Shown in pieces: positions 9,329 through 15,900 of a stretch of DNA of 64,000 bases (position 1 is the first letter of the stretch; every line of letters starts with the position of its first letter). The notes under the pieces are model-generated. The model was given only the letters and a program-made list of their open reading frames with translations, had not been told where the DNA came from and searched no databases. Origin of the DNA: Enterococcus ureasiticus (GTDB lineage Bacteria > Bacillota > Bacilli > Lactobacillales > Enterococcaceae); the NCBI RefSeq assembly GCF_001730285.1, contig NZ_MIJZ01000013.1, forward strand, positions 186,001-250,000, read 5' to 3'. The translations under genes and the position numbers were made by a program.

Positions 9329-10567
9329 ATGACATTACCAAATTTTAATGAGACATTAAAAAAATATGCTAGATTAATTGTTGAAACAGGTGTCAATGTT
9401 CAAAAAGGTCAAAGCATCGTTTTACAAATCAGTGTCGATCAAGCTCCTCTAGCACGATTGATTACAGAAGAAGCGTATAAATTAGGGGCCGGCGAAGTAA
9501 TTGTTCAATGGAATGACGATATCGTTCAACGTGAATTTTTATTACATGCAGACGAAACATACTTGGAAAACATTCCTCAACATAAAATAGATCAAACAGA
9601 TGACTGGATCAATAAAGGCGCCAGCCGAATTAGTGTTGTATCATCCAACCCTGATGCTTTAGCTGGTGTTGATTCAGATCGTGTAGCAACTTTCCAATCA
9701 GCTTCTGGCAAAGCTTTGGTTAATTTAAGAAAAGCGACTCAATCTAATAAAGTCAGCTGGACAGTTGTAGCTGCTGCTGGTAAAGAATGGGCAGCTAAAG
9801 TTTTCCCTGATTTAAAAGATAGCGAACAGCAAGTCGATGCGCTTTGGGATGAAATCTTTAAAACAACTCGTGTTTACGAAACAGATCCAGTTGCCGCATG
9901 GGAAGCACATGACAACAAGTTAGCAACAAAAGCAGATGAATTAAATAAAGAACAATTTAAGGCATTACACTATACAGCACCTGGCACGGACTTAGTGATT
10001 GGCTTACCTAAAAATCATTTATGGGAAGGTGCTGGTAGCGACAACGTTCGTGGCGAAAAATTCATGGCCAATATGCCGACAGAAGAAGTATTTACAGCGC
10101 CTGATAGCCGTCATGTTGATGGTGTTGTTTCTAGTACCAAACCATTAAGTTATGCTGGAACAACTATTTCTGGTATGAAATTTACATTTAAAGACGGTAA
10201 AGTCATTGAATTTTCTGCTGAACAAGGTGAAGAAGTATTGGCGAAGTTACTTGAAACAGACGAAGGTGCACGTCATTTAGGTGAGGTCGCTTTAGTCCCA
10301 GATCCATCACCGATTTCTCAATCTGGGATCATTTTCTACAATACTTTATTTGACGAAAATGCTTCAAATCATTTAGCTTTCGGATCAGCTTATGCCTTCA
10401 ATCTACAAGGTGGAACTGAAATGAGTGAAGAAGAATTGCAAAATGCAGGCCTAAACCGCAGTCATACTCATGTTGATTTCATGATTGGATCAGATCAAAT
10501 GGATATCGACGGTATTAGAGAAGACGGCACACGAGTTCCCATTTTCCGAAATGGTGATTGGGCTTAA
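9329..10567 (+). CDS. pepS: Aminopeptidase, M29 family (PepS/AmpS)
   Basis: 412 aa from the ATG at 9329, which follows AGGAGGTTATTCT; the frame is open 45 codons further up, but that part contains the promoter and has no ribosome site. M29 features: GTDLVIGLPKNHLWEG, NMPTEEVFTAPD (Glu/Asp ligands), the region around EVALVPDPSPISQSG, HLAFGSAYAF, and HTHVDFMIGSDQMDIDG near the end with metal-binding His and Asp. A cytoplasmic metallo-aminopeptidase that trims peptides; length matches PepS of streptococci and lactococci. Confidence 0.94.
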   Translation: MTLPNFNETLKKYARLIVETGVNVQKGQSIVLQISVDQAPLARLITEEAYKLGAGEVIVQWNDDIVQREFLLHADETYLENIPQHKIDQTDDWINKGASRISVVSSNPDALAGVDSDRVATFQSASGKALVNLRKATQSNKVSWTVVAAAGKEWAAKVFPDLKDSEQQVDALWDEIFKTTRVYETDPVAAWEAHDNKLATKADELNKEQFKALHYTAPGTDLVIGLPKNHLWEGAGSDNVRGEKFMANMPTEEVFTAPDSRHVDGVVSSTKPLSYAGTTISGMKFTFKDGKVIEFSAEQGEEVLAKLLETDEGARHLGEVALVPDPSPISQSGIIFYNTLFDENASNHLAFGSAYAFNLQGGTEMSEEELQNAGLNRSHTHVDFMIGSDQMDIDGIREDGTRVPIFRNGDWA

Positions 10568-10571
10568 AAAG

Positions 10572-10610
10572 AAAAAAACGTGCTGATTGAATAGATCAGC
10601 GCGTTTTTTT
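10572..10610 (+). terminator. Rho-independent terminator of pepS
   Basis: AAAAAACG, GCTGAT, loop TGAATAG, ATCAGC, CG and TTTTTTT: a clear hairpin with a U-tract just after the stop codon. Confidence 0.85.
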
Positions 10611-10629
10611 AGAGAGAAGACATGCAATT

Positions 10630-11280
10630 ATGAACTATCCTAAAAAACTAGTTGAAGCAGTTGAACAAAAAATGTTAGGACATAATTTAGAAGGATTTCT
10701 TTCTGGAAAAGGCCCTAAAAATGCAGTATTGATGCTGATTGGAGAAGCTCCGGGAGAAACAGAAATAAAAACAAAGATCCCTTTTAGCGGTAAATCAGGA
10801 AAAAAACTGGATAGTTGGTTATCTGAATCAGGTTTGAGCCGAGAAGATATCTATATTACGAGTGCTGTTCGAAGTCGACCTTTCAGTATAAAAGAACAAC
10901 TCAATAAAAGAACTGGAATTGTTGAAACAAAATATCCAAATCGAACGCCTACTAAGTCTGAGATATTAGCTTATGCCCCGTTGTTAGATTATGAAATCCA
11001 AACGATCCAGCCAAAAATCTTTGTACCGATGGGCAATATTGGTTTGCAGCGGCTTTTGGGAAATGATTATATGATTTCAAAAAATCACGGACAGTTGCTC
11101 CATTTACCGATTTTGGTCTATTCAAAAGAGAAAAATCAACTCACTAAAACAAGTGAAAGCTATCCGGTGTTCCCAATCTATCATCCTGCAGCTGTTTTTT
11201 ATAATCAGAAACTTGAACCTATTATTGAGTCCGATTGGTTGCTTTTAGGCTCACTTTTGAAAAATCGTGATTTGAACTAG
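10630..11280 (+). CDS. Uracil-DNA glycosylase superfamily protein lacking cysteines
   Basis: 216 aa. GEAPGETE (motif 1 of the UDG superfamily), PFSGKSGKKLDSWL and the C-terminal IYHPAA (motif 2) place it in the UdgA/family-4-like branch. Family-4 enzymes ligate a 4Fe-4S cluster with cysteines; this protein has no cysteine at all, so it cannot bind such a cluster in the usual way. Role in uracil or base-damage repair is likely but catalytic activity is uncertain. It has a weak ribosome site and sits 19 bp after the pepS terminator. Confidence 0.8.
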   Translation: MNYPKKLVEAVEQKMLGHNLEGFLSGKGPKNAVLMLIGEAPGETEIKTKIPFSGKSGKKLDSWLSESGLSREDIYITSAVRSRPFSIKEQLNKRTGIVETKYPNRTPTKSEILAYAPLLDYEIQTIQPKIFVPMGNIGLQRLLGNDYMISKNHGQLLHLPILVYSKEKNQLTKTSESYPVFPIYHPAAVFYNQKLEPIIESDWLLLGSLLKNRDLN

Positions 11281-11336
11281 ATGTCAGTAATTTATCGAAT
11301 AAAAAGACAGTTTCAACAAAATATTATTGGCACAAA

Positions 11337-11375
11337 TAAAACACCCATCAAATCAACGTTTGACAGGTGTTTTTT
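11337..11375 (+). terminator. Terminator downstream of the UDG-family gene
   Basis: AAAACACC pairs with GGTGTTTT, with additional inner pairing ATCAAA/TTTGA, followed by a T run. It directly abuts the broken tRNA 3' half, marking the island edge. Confidence 0.75.
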
Positions 11376-11405
11376 GAATCGAACCAGCGACCTATCGCTT
11401 AGGAG
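11376..11405 (-). pseudogene. 3' fragment of a tRNA-Arg(CCU) gene, left edge of the island
   Basis: On the minus strand the 30 bases read CTCCTAA (anticodon loop with CCT), GCGAT (anticodon 3' stem), AGGTC (variable), GCTGG TTCGATT C (T arm), then stop abruptly before the rest of the T stem and the acceptor strand. The matching 5' half (acceptor, D arm, anticodon 5' stem) lies at 15471-15503 on the same strand. Together they look like one tRNA gene split at the anticodon loop by ~4.1 kb. Confidence 0.65.
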
Positions 11406-11695
11406 TTCTCTATGTATGATATACTCTCATATTCTTAAACGGTTAATAATAGTACCTAATGCCTTACAAAAGCAATGAAGCGATTGTTCTTAATGGAAGT
11501 TACTTCCCTCTAATATCTTCTACTAAACTAGAAAATGTTAGCAGGCTGTTAGCAAAAGACCAATTGCTCTACTTTGTAAAATCATCTATCAAAAACATTA
11601 GATACTCGTATTTACAATTAAATATTTTATGATTAGACGTTCAAAACTGAGCGTCTTTTTTGTCGTTCAAAAAATTAACAGAAAGGAATTATTTC
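11406..11695. other. AT-rich island edge with short direct repeats
   Basis: No gene seen. GTTAGCA occurs at 11537-11543 and 11548-11554 (11-bp period), and its inverse TGCTAAC recurs near the other edge at about 15204, as expected of integrase arm-type sites. CAATTGCTCT at 11561-11570 matches 10 bases of the tRNA 5' half at 15473-15482. A GACG...CGTC hairpin with a T run at ~11637-11661 precedes the next gene. Confidence 0.4.
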
Positions 11696-12130
11696 ATGAA
11701 AACCAAACGAACCATATTAAAAAAATCTGTAGCCTGTCTTATGATAATCGCCACCTTGATTAGTAGTTTTTTAGGTACAGGAACAATTGCCAAAGCAAGT
11801 GACCTAGTTTTAGATGAAGTCACTGGCTACAGTTACACAGGAGTAAGCCCACATCTAAGTTATGCCATTACCCATGATCCATTCTACATTATGAAAGTAG
11901 ATGGTAAGAAAGTATTTTGCGTTGAATCAGGAATCCTAGCAGATACGGGTGGTGGATATATTCCAGAAGCATATGTAAATGCTAAGAAGGATATTCTATC
12001 CAAAATTACTTATTATGGATTTACAATGACTTCTCAAAGTAATTATAATTATACCGTTATACAAATAATGATTTGGGAAGAACTTGGAGATCAATATATC
12101 TCCTCTACTATTCCAAATTATGAGCAATGA
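11696..12130 (+). pseudogene. Truncated thioester-domain surface protein
   Basis: 144 codons from the ATG at 11696 (GAAAGGAATTATTTC upstream). It starts with a Sec signal peptide (basic MKTKRTILKK, hydrophobic core, AKA-S cleavage near residue 37). KVFCVESG supplies a Cys and YTVIQIMIW a Gln, the Cys/Gln pair of thioester (TQXA-type) adhesin domains of Gram-positive bacteria. The frame ends at NYEQ and a stop within the domain; no further repeats, no sortase signal. The next bases belong to another frame and an unrelated family, so this is a broken gene fused to a conjugation-gene tail. Confidence 0.65.
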
Positions 12131-12296
12131 CAGCCTAAAATCAATTGGAAAAGATTATATTTTTGTGGAACTTATGAATCCTGTATTTAATCAAAAGGAT
12201 AATCAGGTCACGGTTAGTGTTTCAGTGAAATATCTTGACTCACAAACAAAAGCGGTACAGATTTCTCAATTTGAGTTGATGCTAGAAAAAAAATAA
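12120..12296 (+). pseudogene. C-terminal fragment of a TcpC-like conjugation protein
   Basis: The 58-codon frame reads SLKSIGKDYIFVELMNPVF, then DNQVTVSVSVKYLDS, QTKAVQISQFEL, resembling from memory the C-terminal domain of TcpC (Orf13 of Tn916-type elements), a VirB8-like part of the conjugation channel. It has no start of its own beyond an internal ATG with no ribosome site. It begins exactly where the thioester-protein frame ends, which points to a deletion junction near 12118-12130. Confidence 0.55.
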
Positions 12297-12320
12297 AATT
12301 GGATGATTATAAGATAAAGC

Positions 12321-12360
12321 AAAAAACTTGCAGTTTCGTTACAGGAACCCGCAAGTTTTA
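12321..12360. terminator. Bidirectional terminator between the TcpC fragment and the DUF6544 gene
   Basis: AAAACTTGC pairs with GCAAGTTTT around an 18-base loop, with A and T runs on both sides; it overlaps the last codons of the minus-strand gene. Confidence 0.75.
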
Positions 12361-13218
12361 TTCATATTTAATTTCGCTAAGTTTGCCATCAAAATAAATT
12401 GAATCTCCCTCACTATAGTGCCAGATACCTTGTAGTCTACTTGGATTTTTAACTCCATTTTTGCTTATGTAATTTTTAAAGGTTGCAGACCATGGTGCAT
12501 TTTCTTTTGTTCCGTCGGTACTAATCGCCATACGATCCTTTGTAAAAAATGAAATAACTTCTCCATCTTTATTAAAAGTAAAGATACCTGAAACCGATAC
12601 GTCCTTATAATGGATAATTGCTTTAACTGTATACTCATCAATTTCTTCCCATGCAATATCATTTTCTAAAATTGCACTAGGAACCAAGAAACATTCAGCA
12701 AGATAAGTAGCTAAACTCGCTTTTTCAAATTCTGTTCCGCCTTCATCAAACAAAGTAAATACTTTTCCTAGAACACCTTTCATGGAGCCTGCTCCATCTA
12801 TATATTTATCAATTCCTTGAAAAGGTAATCCATATATAGAAGTATCAATTAACGCCAATCGAATAGGCGCATTAGCAACGTTACTTTGGAAATAGTTTAT
12901 TTTAATAGGCTTTGAACCCTTATTCAAGATGAAGTCTGCGTCATAAAATTTCGCATTCATAATTTTCATTTTACGCTTCCCGATAAAACCACATTGAATA
13001 AAATAGTTTTGAACAGGCTTGGGCAGGTACGCTATGTCCTTCATTGTAAATACTTTGCTTTCAAAGTTAGTGCTACCTAGATTAATTTCTTTTTGCAATT
13101 CTCTAAATTCAGATACTACTGGAGAGTAAGGTATGTTCATAAAAATAATGAAGCCACCAAGTAGCGCTATTACCATACCAAGTACAATTCCCATATTACG
13201 TTTTCTCCTTTTTTTCAT
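12358..13218 (-). CDS. DUF6544-like membrane-anchored protein
   Basis: 286 aa from the ATG at 13218, which lies 1 base after the MarR stop (TGATATG) and so is likely translationally coupled; another ATG at 13236 overlaps the MarR gene. An N-terminal KKRRKRN and one hydrophobic helix (residues ~8-28) suggest a signal anchor with an extracellular domain. Motifs LPKPVQNYFIQCG, APWSATFKNYISKNGVKNPSRLQGIW and YFDGKLSEIKYE resemble DUF6544 proteins; function unknown. Island cargo, co-transcribed with the MarR gene and probably controlled by it. Confidence 0.65.
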   Translation of the reverse strand: MKKRRKRNMGIVLGMVIALLGGFIIFMNIPYSPVVSEFRELQKEINLGSTNFESKVFTMKDIAYLPKPVQNYFIQCGFIGKRKMKIMNAKFYDADFILNKGSKPIKINYFQSNVANAPIRLALIDTSIYGLPFQGIDKYIDGAGSMKGVLGKVFTLFDEGGTEFEKASLATYLAECFLVPSAILENDIAWEEIDEYTVKAIIHYKDVSVSGIFTFNKDGEVISFFTKDRMAISTDGTKENAPWSATFKNYISKNGVKNPSRLQGIWHYSEGDSIYFDGKLSEIKYE

Positions 13219-13219
13219 A

Positions 13220-13696
13220 TCAATATTCTCTTTCAAACTTATCTATGCTACTATGCAATTTCATCAAAGTTTTATATAAGAAACTTATTTCTTCATCTGA
13301 ATATTCACTAAATAATTCTGCAAGGTGAATTTGGTGAATATTTGAAATTTCATCAAAATATTCATTTGCTTTTTCAGTCATTATAATATATGAAGTGCGT
13401 TTATCCTCATTACTTTTTTGATTAATTAGATAGCCTTTTTTTTCCAACGAAATCACTAATTTTTTTATATTCTGCCTTGAACAACCAAGTAATTTTCCTA
13501 AATGAGTATATGTTTGTTTTTCAGTTGAATGTTTTACCATGGCTAACAACATAAATTGTTTAACTGTAATATAAGGATCTGCCTTGTCAAAAATTGTTTG
13601 TAGTCGATTTTGAAAAATGAAAATGCTTGAGAAAATCCCTCGTATTTCTTTATTTCTTTCACCCTTATACTGTTCAATTAATTTATATATTTCCAT
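13220..13696 (-). CDS. MarR family transcriptional regulator
   Basis: 158 aa from the ATG at 13696, which has GGAGGT 4 bases upstream. Winged-helix core: FMLLAMVKHSTEKQTYTHLGKLLGCSRQNIKKLVISLEKKGYL, then SNEDKRTSYIIMTEK, the MarR wing. It is divergent from the membrane flavodoxin gene; between them lies a perfect palindrome that is both promoter and probable operator (13765-13804). Expected role: repressor of itself, the DUF6544 gene and the flavodoxin-like gene, released by a small ligand or oxidation. The ligand is unknown. Confidence 0.88.
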   Translation of the reverse strand: MEIYKLIEQYKGERNKEIRGIFSSIFIFQNRLQTIFDKADPYITVKQFMLLAMVKHSTEKQTYTHLGKLLGCSRQNIKKLVISLEKKGYLINQKSNEDKRTSYIIMTEKANEYFDEISNIHQIHLAELFSEYSDEEISFLYKTLMKLHSSIDKFEREY

Positions 13697-13764
13697 ACAT
13701 ACCTCCATTTTAAGTGAAACACTTTTCAATCTTCTATTGCCGTATTAACATTTTCTTAGATACT

Positions 13765-13804
13765 CTATTGACATTATAGTAACTCGTTACTATAATGTCA
13801 ATAG
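13765..13804. promoter_or_regulatory. Perfectly symmetric bidirectional promoter/operator
   Basis: CTATTGACATTATAGTAAC, spacer TC, then its exact reverse complement. On the plus strand TTGACA (13768-13773), 17 bases, TATAAT (13791-13796): both hexamers consensus with ideal spacing. Because the arms are identical, the minus strand carries the same consensus promoter over the same DNA. Each -35 overlaps the opposing -10 (TTGACATTATA). A weaker related inverted site, GTAACTTATTAC, follows at 13805-13816. A dimeric MarR protein bound here would shut both promoters. Confidence 0.88.
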
Positions 13805-13841
13805 GTAACTTATTACTATTCACTATGATTAAGGAGAAGAA

Positions 13842-14384
13842 ATGAAGATGAAAAAACTATTAATAATTATAGGTATTGTTTTGGCGATGCTAATCATGAT
13901 TTTTGTTTTGCTAAATATTTGGACAGGGAGCATTCTTAACAAAAAATATTCATTCAATGAAGAAATTTATGGAGAAGGAAAGAAGAAAGCACTCTTAATG
14001 TATCAACCTTCAAACGGGGATACAACAAAAGAAATAAGTGTACACATCGCAAAATTACTTGCAGAAAATGACTATACGGTTATTATCAATACGCCAGGAA
14101 ATGGTTCAAGTTACAGTACTGACGATTATGATTTAATTATTTTTGGGTCGCCTGTGTATTTTGGGAAAGTTTCCACACTTCTTGAAGATTATGTAACTGA
14201 TAAGCATATCACCAATAAAAACATTACTCTTTTCGTAACTGGGAAATTTACTGATGAAACTAAGGAAGAAAACGAGATGAAAAATTGGTTTGATGATTCT
14301 AACAAAATTAATACAATAAAAACAAACAAAGATGAAAGTGAAAAGCTGGATACATTTTTGAAAAAGCATTATTTAAATAACTAA
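13842..14384 (+). CDS. Membrane-anchored flavodoxin-like protein
   Basis: 180 aa. Residues 1-30 form an N-terminal anchor helix; the rest resembles a flavodoxin fold: ALLMYQPSNGDTTKEISVHIAK is a diverged phosphate loop (PSNGDT), DYDLIIFGSPVYFGKVSTLLEDYV is the second loop with aromatic residue, and NKNITLFVTGKF follows. Whether FMN is bound is uncertain because the loop departs from TxTGNT. AAGGAG precedes the ATG. First gene after the symmetric promoter, divergent from the MarR gene that probably represses it. Terminal location inside or outside the membrane is not resolved. Confidence 0.75.
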   Translation: MKMKKLLIIIGIVLAMLIMIFVLLNIWTGSILNKKYSFNEEIYGEGKKKALLMYQPSNGDTTKEISVHIAKLLAENDYTVIINTPGNGSSYSTDDYDLIIFGSPVYFGKVSTLLEDYVTDKHITNKNITLFVTGKFTDETKEENEMKNWFDDSNKINTIKTNKDESEKLDTFLKKHYLNN

Positions 14385-14502
14385 AATTCTGACGATCTAT
14401 CTGTATTCATTGGTAGTATTAAACAAAGACATTTATTCTCGTTTTGATAATGATTTATTTCAAACTCAAGATGTTTAAACCTTTTTGAAGGAGGTTTTTG
14501 TT

Positions 14503-14688
14503 ATTATACAAAAATGGATTACGTGCCCTATTTGCCATAATAAAACACACACGAAAATTCGAGAAGATACAATTATGACTAATTTTCCTTTATATTGTCC
14601 AAAACGTAAGCAGGAGAATTTGATTAATATAAAAAAATACAAGATGACTAAAATTATAGAGCTAGACACTAAGACGCGGAGCCAATAA
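14503..14688 (+). pseudogene. Cysteine-rich KTR-type small protein, degenerate or with ATT start
   Basis: 61 codons: KWITCPICHNKTHTKIRED, NFPLYCPKRKQENLI, resembling the small 'cysteine-rich KTR' proteins found beside cargo genes in Tn916-type elements (Orf6 position). The family zinc knuckle is CPxC...CPxC; here the second pair is CPKR, one Cys lost. AAGGAGG ends 8 bases before an ATT codon where ATG would be expected, so either initiation is from ATT or the start has decayed. A strong terminator follows. Most likely a decaying remnant of a conjugative element. Confidence 0.6.
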
Positions 14689-14724
14689 CAAGGAGACTAG
14701 ATTCTCAAGTTATTGGCTCTTTTG
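14679..14724 (+). terminator. Terminator after the KTR-type remnant
   Basis: GAGCCAATAAC pairs with GTTATTGGCTC around an 18-base loop, followed by TTTTGCTTT. The stem overlaps the last codons of the remnant. Confidence 0.8.
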
Positions 14725-14826
14725 CTTTATAGCGCACATTGGATAGGTAGTGATTGAAGGCGCTACTATGTTTATTCGATATTTGCCAAAAGATGGTTAC
14801 CCACTATCTAATACCTATTTTAATGC

Positions 14827-14858
14827 GCACTTTTTCTTAATGAAAGAGTGCTTTTTTT
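14827..14858 (+). terminator. Second terminator in the island
   Basis: GCACT, TTTC, loop TTAAT, GAAA, AGTGC, then seven T residues. Between this and the previous terminator (14725-14826) no gene is seen, only an imperfect inverted repeat GCGCACATT.GGATAGGTA against TACCTATTTTAATGCGC. Confidence 0.7.
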
Positions 14859-14898
14859 ATTTTTGAAAAAAATAAACTTTCTGTCTTTTTTTCGAAGA

Positions 14899-14930
14899 TT
14901 TACTCCCCTACCACTTGTGATAGGAGTAAA
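14899..14930. repeat. Inverted repeat upstream of the integrase remnant
   Basis: TTTACTCC (14899-14906) and GGAGTAAA (14923-14930) with partial inner pairing CCTA/TAGG. Not followed by a T run; possibly an operator or a recombination site left by the element. Confidence 0.45.
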
Positions 14931-14959
14931 CAGGCAAACAGTTGTCCTTTCTTTTATGA

Positions 14960-15181
14960 GCAGAAATGGTCATGGATGTGTATTCGAGAGTTATCGATGA
15001 GGATCGTAGATTAAATGCGAAAAAGATGGATGAACAGTTCTATGATACCCTTGATAAAGTAGAAGCGGCATCAGGTAAAGAATCTAAACTAGAAGGTGAT
15101 CAATTCCTTATGTAGTTATTGCATTTCATGTCTGACGATGATAACAAACAACGTCTACAAGAAATGCTGAAAACTTGCTAA
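14960..15181 (+). pseudogene. C-terminal fragment of a tyrosine integrase
   Basis: The frame opens after a TGA at 14957-14959 and reads AEMVMDVYSRVIDEDRR, LNAKKMDEQFYDTLDKV, then a stop at 15113-15115, with the frame continuing LLHFMSDDDNKQRLQEMLKTC to a TAA at 15181. MDVYSRV followed by a charged helix is typical of the segment holding the catalytic Tyr in phage and ICE integrases. The catalytic core (R-H-R) is absent, so it is inactive. Position next to the tRNA-Arg gene is where an integrase of an element using that site would lie. Confidence 0.6.
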
Positions 15182-15301
15182 TAATTTTGGAGCGTGCAAT
15201 TCTTGCTAACAGCAGTAATATTTATTAAAAAATCATCTATTGTAATAACTAATAAAAAGAGAAACATCAAACAAGGGAATAACTCTAAAATAAAAACATA
15301 T

Positions 15302-15338
15302 AAAAAAGCTGAAAACCTAATATTTAAAGGCTTTCAGC
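15302..15338 (-). terminator. Terminator of the tRNA-Arg gene
   Basis: On the minus strand GCTGAAAGCC pairs with GGTTTTCAGC (one mismatch) and TTTTTTA follows, 11 bases after the tRNA CCA end. Confidence 0.8.
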
Positions 15339-15348
15339 GTGATTTCTA

Positions 15349-15425
15349 TGGCGTGCTCGGAGGGAGTCGAACCCACGGCTTCGACCTTAGGAGGGTCGCA
15401 CTCTATCCATCTGAGTTACGAGCAC
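15349..15425 (-). tRNA. tRNA-Arg(CCU)
   Basis: 77 nt with encoded CCA. Cloverleaf read on the minus strand: acceptor GTGCTCG/CGAGCAC, D stem ACTC/GAGT with GG in the loop, anticodon stem CGACC/GGTCG with loop CTCCTAA (anticodon CCT, reads AGG), variable AAGCC, T arm GTGGG TTCGACT CCCTC with one T-T mismatch at the second pair, discriminator G, CCA. It lies inside the island, 46 bp from the 5' half of a second, broken tRNA-Arg(CCU). It may be the copy that keeps AGG decoding alive. Confidence 0.88.
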
Positions 15426-15470
15426 ATATGTCGTGGAACGAAGACTTACCACATATTTCAATAGTTAAAT

Positions 15471-15503
15471 GGCAATTGCTCTGTCCTACTGAGCTACGAG
15501 AAC
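15471..15503 (-). pseudogene. 5' fragment of a tRNA-Arg gene, right edge of the island
   Basis: On the minus strand: GTTCTCG (acceptor), TA, GCTC AGTAGGACA GAGC (D arm), A, ATTGC (anticodon 5' stem) C, then unrelated sequence. ATTGC pairs with GCGAT of the 3' fragment at 11376-11405 (one G-T pair), and both breaks fall in the anticodon loop. The acceptor sequence differs from that of the intact tRNA at 15349-15425, so this is a separate gene. Confidence 0.65.
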
Positions 15504-15556
15504 ATCCCTTATTTATTTTAGAAGTCTTTTCATTCAGTGTCAATGAAAATAAAAAG

Positions 15557-15590
15557 AAAGCGATCCTGATATAAAGATCAGCATCACTTT
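15557..15590 (-). terminator. Terminator of the 40-aa protein gene
   Basis: On the minus strand AAAGTGAT, CTGAT, loop, ATCAG, ATCGCTTT with TTTTTATTT after it. Confidence 0.75.
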
Positions 15591-15599
15591 CCTAATTTT

Positions 15600-15722
15600 T
15601 TATTTTTTAATATCCTTTTTGCCTTTTAACATTTTAACTAAATAAAGGCCACCTACAATAACAGCTAATGTTTTACCGATTTTACCATTTCTTGCAACTT
15701 TTTCTTCTTTGGTTTTACTCAT
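15600..15722 (-). CDS. Small membrane-associated protein, 40 aa
   Basis: The ATG at 15722 follows GTGGAGA. The product starts MSKTKEEKVARNGKIGK, has a short hydrophobic stretch TLAVIVGGLYLVKML and ends KGKKDIKK. The basic ends and ~14-residue hydrophobic centre suggest a peripheral or single-pass membrane peptide. It has a good ribosome site and its own terminator, which supports a real gene despite its length. Function unknown; family not recognised. Confidence 0.65.
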   Translation of the reverse strand: MSKTKEEKVARNGKIGKTLAVIVGGLYLVKMLKGKKDIKK

Positions 15723-15900
15723 GTTCTCCACTACCTTTCATTATTTGACTTTTATTTGTTTACTTACTATATAGTATAAGGAGTTTCAACTCGTTCCGCT
15801 AATCATTTGCTTGTAATCAAAAAATTCGTAAAGTCTTTTTATGGATGTTAAGCTTGAACTATACCTTTTATGGTAAATAAAGAAACTGGAGGAAACACAC

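Noticed and set aside
11281-11478. Open frame of 65 codons after the UDG-family gene
   Set aside because: It runs through a terminator and a tRNA fragment, has no ribosome site and no plausible protein composition.
12358-14384. Toxin-antitoxin or phage-defence system in the island
   Set aside because: The MarR, DUF6544 and flavodoxin-like genes show no nuclease, toxin or defence motif; only a regulated cargo cassette is supported.
15194-15574. 126-codon plus-strand frame over the tRNA region
   Set aside because: It crosses the tRNA-Arg gene, its terminator and the tRNA fragment, all on the minus strand; chance frame.
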